This document shows positions 5,642 through 7,098 of a DNA stretch of 7,098 bases, in pieces. A program made the translations under genes and the position numbers. The stretch's first letter is position 1; every line of letters starts with the position of its first letter. The notes below the pieces were generated by a model. The model was not told the DNA's origin, searched no databases, and was given only the letters and a program-made list of their open reading frames with translations. Source of the stretch: Silanimonas sp965368785 (GTDB taxonomy: Bacteria; Pseudomonadota; Gammaproteobacteria; Xanthomonadales; Xanthomonadaceae); assembly GCA_965368785.1 (NCBI GenBank), contig CBDUOG010000085.1:1-7098 (forward strand), in the 5' to 3' direction.

Positions 5642-6324
5642 GTAGCATCCTTCGGGTTGCGGGGGCCAAACAGCGCGGTGCCGATGCGCACTAAGCTGGA
5701 GCCTTCTTCGATGGCGATGGCAAAATCGTCGCTCATGCCCATCGACAGCGTATCAAGTTCGGCATAGCGTGTTTTCAGCGTGTCAAAGAGTTTGCGTAAG
5801 CGTTTAAAGCTGGCGCGGTTTAACTCGGGGTTGTCGTGCGGGGCGGGAATAGCCATCAATCCGCGCAATTTCAAATGCTTGGATCGAGCGATTTCATCGG
5901 CCAGGGTGTCAATTTCATCCGGGCGACAGCCTGATTTGCTGTCTTCATCATCGATATTTACCTGAATCAGCACGTTGAGCGGGGCGCGATTGTGCGTGCG
6001 AAAGCGGTGCAGCGCTTTGACCAGTTTGACCCGATCCAGCGAGTGTAGCCAGTCAAAATGTTCGGCTACTTCCTTACATTTATTCGACTGCAGCGGGCCG
6101 ATCATGTGCCAAATCAGGTTCGGGTCGGCTAGCTCGGTTTGCTTGGCGATCGCCTCTTGCACGTAATTCTCGCCAAATTCACGTTGGCCCAGCGCGGCCA
6201 TCTGCGCGATGGCGCCGGTCGGCTGCAGCTTGGACACGGCTAAAAGCCGCGGAACTGGCCGATTTGCGCCTTGTGCTGCGTTTTCAATAGCTTGAAGCGC
6301 TTTGTGATAGTTTTGGTCGAGCAC
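5638..6324 (-). CDS. yggS: PLP homeostasis protein YggS (PLPBP/PROSC family)
   Basis: A cytoplasmic PLP-binding protein with a fold-III TIM barrel and no known catalysis; the family keeps free PLP and amino/keto acid pools in balance. K32 in LLAVSKLQP is the Schiff-base lysine. Other family blocks are FGENYVQE (50-57), WHMIGPLQSNK (72-82), VNIDDEDSKSG (122-132), LRGLMAIP (153-160) and the phosphate-binding LSMGMSDD (193-200), with VRIGTALFGPR (212-222) at the end. The 228-residue length is normal. It starts with GTG at 6324; an in-frame TAA directly precedes it and no ATG lies nearby, so the start is forced, although the ribosome site is weak. First gene of a probable yggS-proC-DUF4426 operon, divergent from pilT across 96 bases. 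Confidence 0.96.
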   Translation of the reverse strand: MLDQNYHKALQAIENAAQGANRPVPRLLAVSKLQPTGAIAQMAALGQREFGENYVQEAIAKQTELADPNLIWHMIGPLQSNKCKEVAEHFDWLHSLDRVKLVKALHRFRTHNRAPLNVLIQVNIDDEDSKSGCRPDEIDTLADEIARSKHLKLRGLMAIPAPHDNPELNRASFKRLRKLFDTLKTRYAELDTLSMGMSDDFAIAIEEGSSLVRIGTALFGPRNPKDAT

Positions 6325-6354
6325 TTAAATTTACGTCTCAGGGCTTTGGCTGGC

Positions 6355-6362
6355 GTTATACT
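6355..6362. promoter_or_regulatory. Possible shared, two-way -10 box between yggS and pilT
   Basis: GTTATACT contains TATACT (6357-6362) facing pilT and, on the other strand, TATAAC (6360-6355) facing yggS. Both resemble the sigma-70 -10 element TATAAT. I find no good -35 hexamer at 16-18 bases on either side, so this remains a candidate only. Confidence 0.4.
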
Positions 6363-6410
6363 GCCTTGAACGGCCTCATCTGACCACACACACGCGTCAC
6401 CGGACTTTTT

Positions 6411-6415
6411 GGAGA
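6411..6415 (+). promoter_or_regulatory. Ribosome binding site for pilT
   Basis: GGAGA lies 5 bases before the ATG at 6421 and supports that start. Confidence 0.8.
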
Positions 6416-6420
6416 TTTGC

Positions 6421-7098
6421 ATGGATATCGCGGAACTACTGGCATTTTCGGTTAAAAACAAGGCATCTGACCTTCATCTGTCGGCTGGTCTGCCACCGAT
6501 GATCCGCGTCGATGGCGATGTCCGCCGCATTAATATTCCGGCCTTGGATCATAAGCAGGTGCATTCGCTGGTGTACGACATCATGTCCGACAAGCAGCGT
6601 CGCGACTATGAAGAGTTCCTGGAAACCGACTTTTCCTTCGAAATCCCCGGTTTGGCGCGTTTTCGCGTCAATGCCTTTAACCAACAACGCGGTGCCGGTG
6701 CGGTGTTCCGTACCATTCCGTCGGAAATCTTATCGCTGGATGATTTGGGCTGCCCGAAAATCTTCCAGGAAGTGATTGATCAACCGCAGGGCCTGATTCT
6801 GGTCACCGGGCCGACCGGCTCGGGTAAATCGACGACATTGGCCGGCATGATCGATCACATCAACAAACGCGAATACGCACACGTGTTGACCATTGAAGAT
6901 CCGATCGAGTTTGTGCATACATCGCAGAAGTGTTTGATCAATCAGCGCGAAGTGCATCGCGATACCCATGGCTTTAACGAGGCATTGCGCTCGGCACTGC
7001 GTGAGGACCCTGACTATGTGCTGGTCGGCGAGTTGCGCGATTTAGAAACCATCCGGTTGGCGCTCACTGCGGCGGAAACCGGTCACCTGGTGTTTGGT
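6421..7098 (+). CDS. pilT: Type IV pilus retraction ATPase PilT, C-terminus cut off by the window edge
   Basis: A hexameric cytoplasmic ATPase at the base of the type IV pilus that drives retraction and twitching motility. 226 of about 344 codons are visible. The N-terminal PAS-like domain holds the typical ASDLHLSAGLPPMIRVDGD (15-33) and FRVNAFNQQRG (81-91). The ATPase core shows Walker A GPTGSGKST (130-138, K136), the Asp box VLTIEDPIEFVH (155-166), LINQREVHRDTHGF (172-185) and Walker B with the catalytic glutamate DPDYVLVGELRD (196-207, E204). It ends in the His box TAAETGHLVFG (216-226, H222). Residue numbers coincide with P. aeruginosa PilT as I recall it. Small differences from common sequences are H179 in REVHRD (often G) and Y199 in the Walker B block. 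A pilU gene often follows but lies outside the window. Confidence 0.97.
   Translation, partial: MDIAELLAFSVKNKASDLHLSAGLPPMIRVDGDVRRINIPALDHKQVHSLVYDIMSDKQRRDYEEFLETDFSFEIPGLARFRVNAFNQQRGAGAVFRTIPSEILSLDDLGCPKIFQEVIDQPQGLILVTGPTGSGKSTTLAGMIDHINKREYAHVLTIEDPIEFVHTSQKCLINQREVHRDTHGFNEALRSALREDPDYVLVGELRDLETIRLALTAAETGHLVFG

Noticed and set aside
5195..5767. Plus-strand open frame of 190 codons opposite proC and yggS
   Set aside because: It lies antisense to proC and the end of yggS, which carry full family motifs; the product has no recognisable domain.
6240..6461. Minus-strand open frame of 73 codons crossing the yggS-pilT gap
   Set aside because: It overlaps the yggS start in another frame and the pilT start in antisense, and has no recognisable motif. 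The gap is better explained as a divergent promoter region.
1..7098. CRISPR arrays, tRNA or rRNA genes, insertion sequences, attachment sites, toxin-antitoxin or defence genes
   Set aside because: No regular repeats, clover-leaf-like segments, transposase motifs or such protein families are visible. Nearly all the DNA is accounted for by conserved housekeeping-type genes.

Overview
The window reads as an ordinary chromosomal segment of a gammaproteobacterium, with moderately high GC, dense short-spaced genes and no mobile element, tRNA, rRNA or CRISPR array. The block pilT / yggS-proC / DUF4426 is a recognisable piece of a conserved Pseudomonas-like locus. Together with a PilT whose numbering matches P. 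aeruginosa, it suggests Pseudomonadales or a related marine lineage such as Cellvibrionales. That placement is inference from gene order and protein resemblance, not a phylogeny.

Layout. Positions 1-1202 (minus) hold aroK followed by aroB, overlapping, the shikimate pair; aroB runs off the left edge. Positions 1255-2043 (plus) hold an atypical SDR/epimerase-like protein, which meets a minus-strand P-loop kinase of the plant-type D-glycerate 3-kinase family (2034-2846) tail to tail with a 10-base overlap. A 71-base divergent gap containing a nested inverted repeat separates that kinase from a plus-strand pair, pdxH (2918-3511) and a BtuF-like binding protein with no signal peptide (3515-4315). 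The BtuF-like gene meets a minus-strand DUF4426 secreted protein (4312-4758) tail to tail; their two TAG stops are interlocked in one CTAG. Upstream of DUF4426 on the minus strand lie proC (4814-5641) and yggS (5638-6324), joined by a GTGA overlap. A 96-base divergent gap then separates yggS from pilT (6421 to the right edge, truncated).

How the genes fit together. aroK and aroB act in aromatic amino acid synthesis. pdxH makes pyridoxal phosphate and yggS buffers it, so two vitamin B6 functions sit within 3 kb but in different operons. proC makes proline. pilT powers type IV pilus retraction. The least explained part is the leaderless BtuF-like protein, which keeps several striking conserved blocks, lies 3 bases behind pdxH and has no transporter partner here; it is the best candidate for undescribed biology. 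The other notable points are family variants (a Gly-to-Ala change in the AroK glycine motif, a short PdxH) and gene-order changes compared with well-known relatives. I see no multi-gene novel system such as a defence island or biosynthetic cluster.
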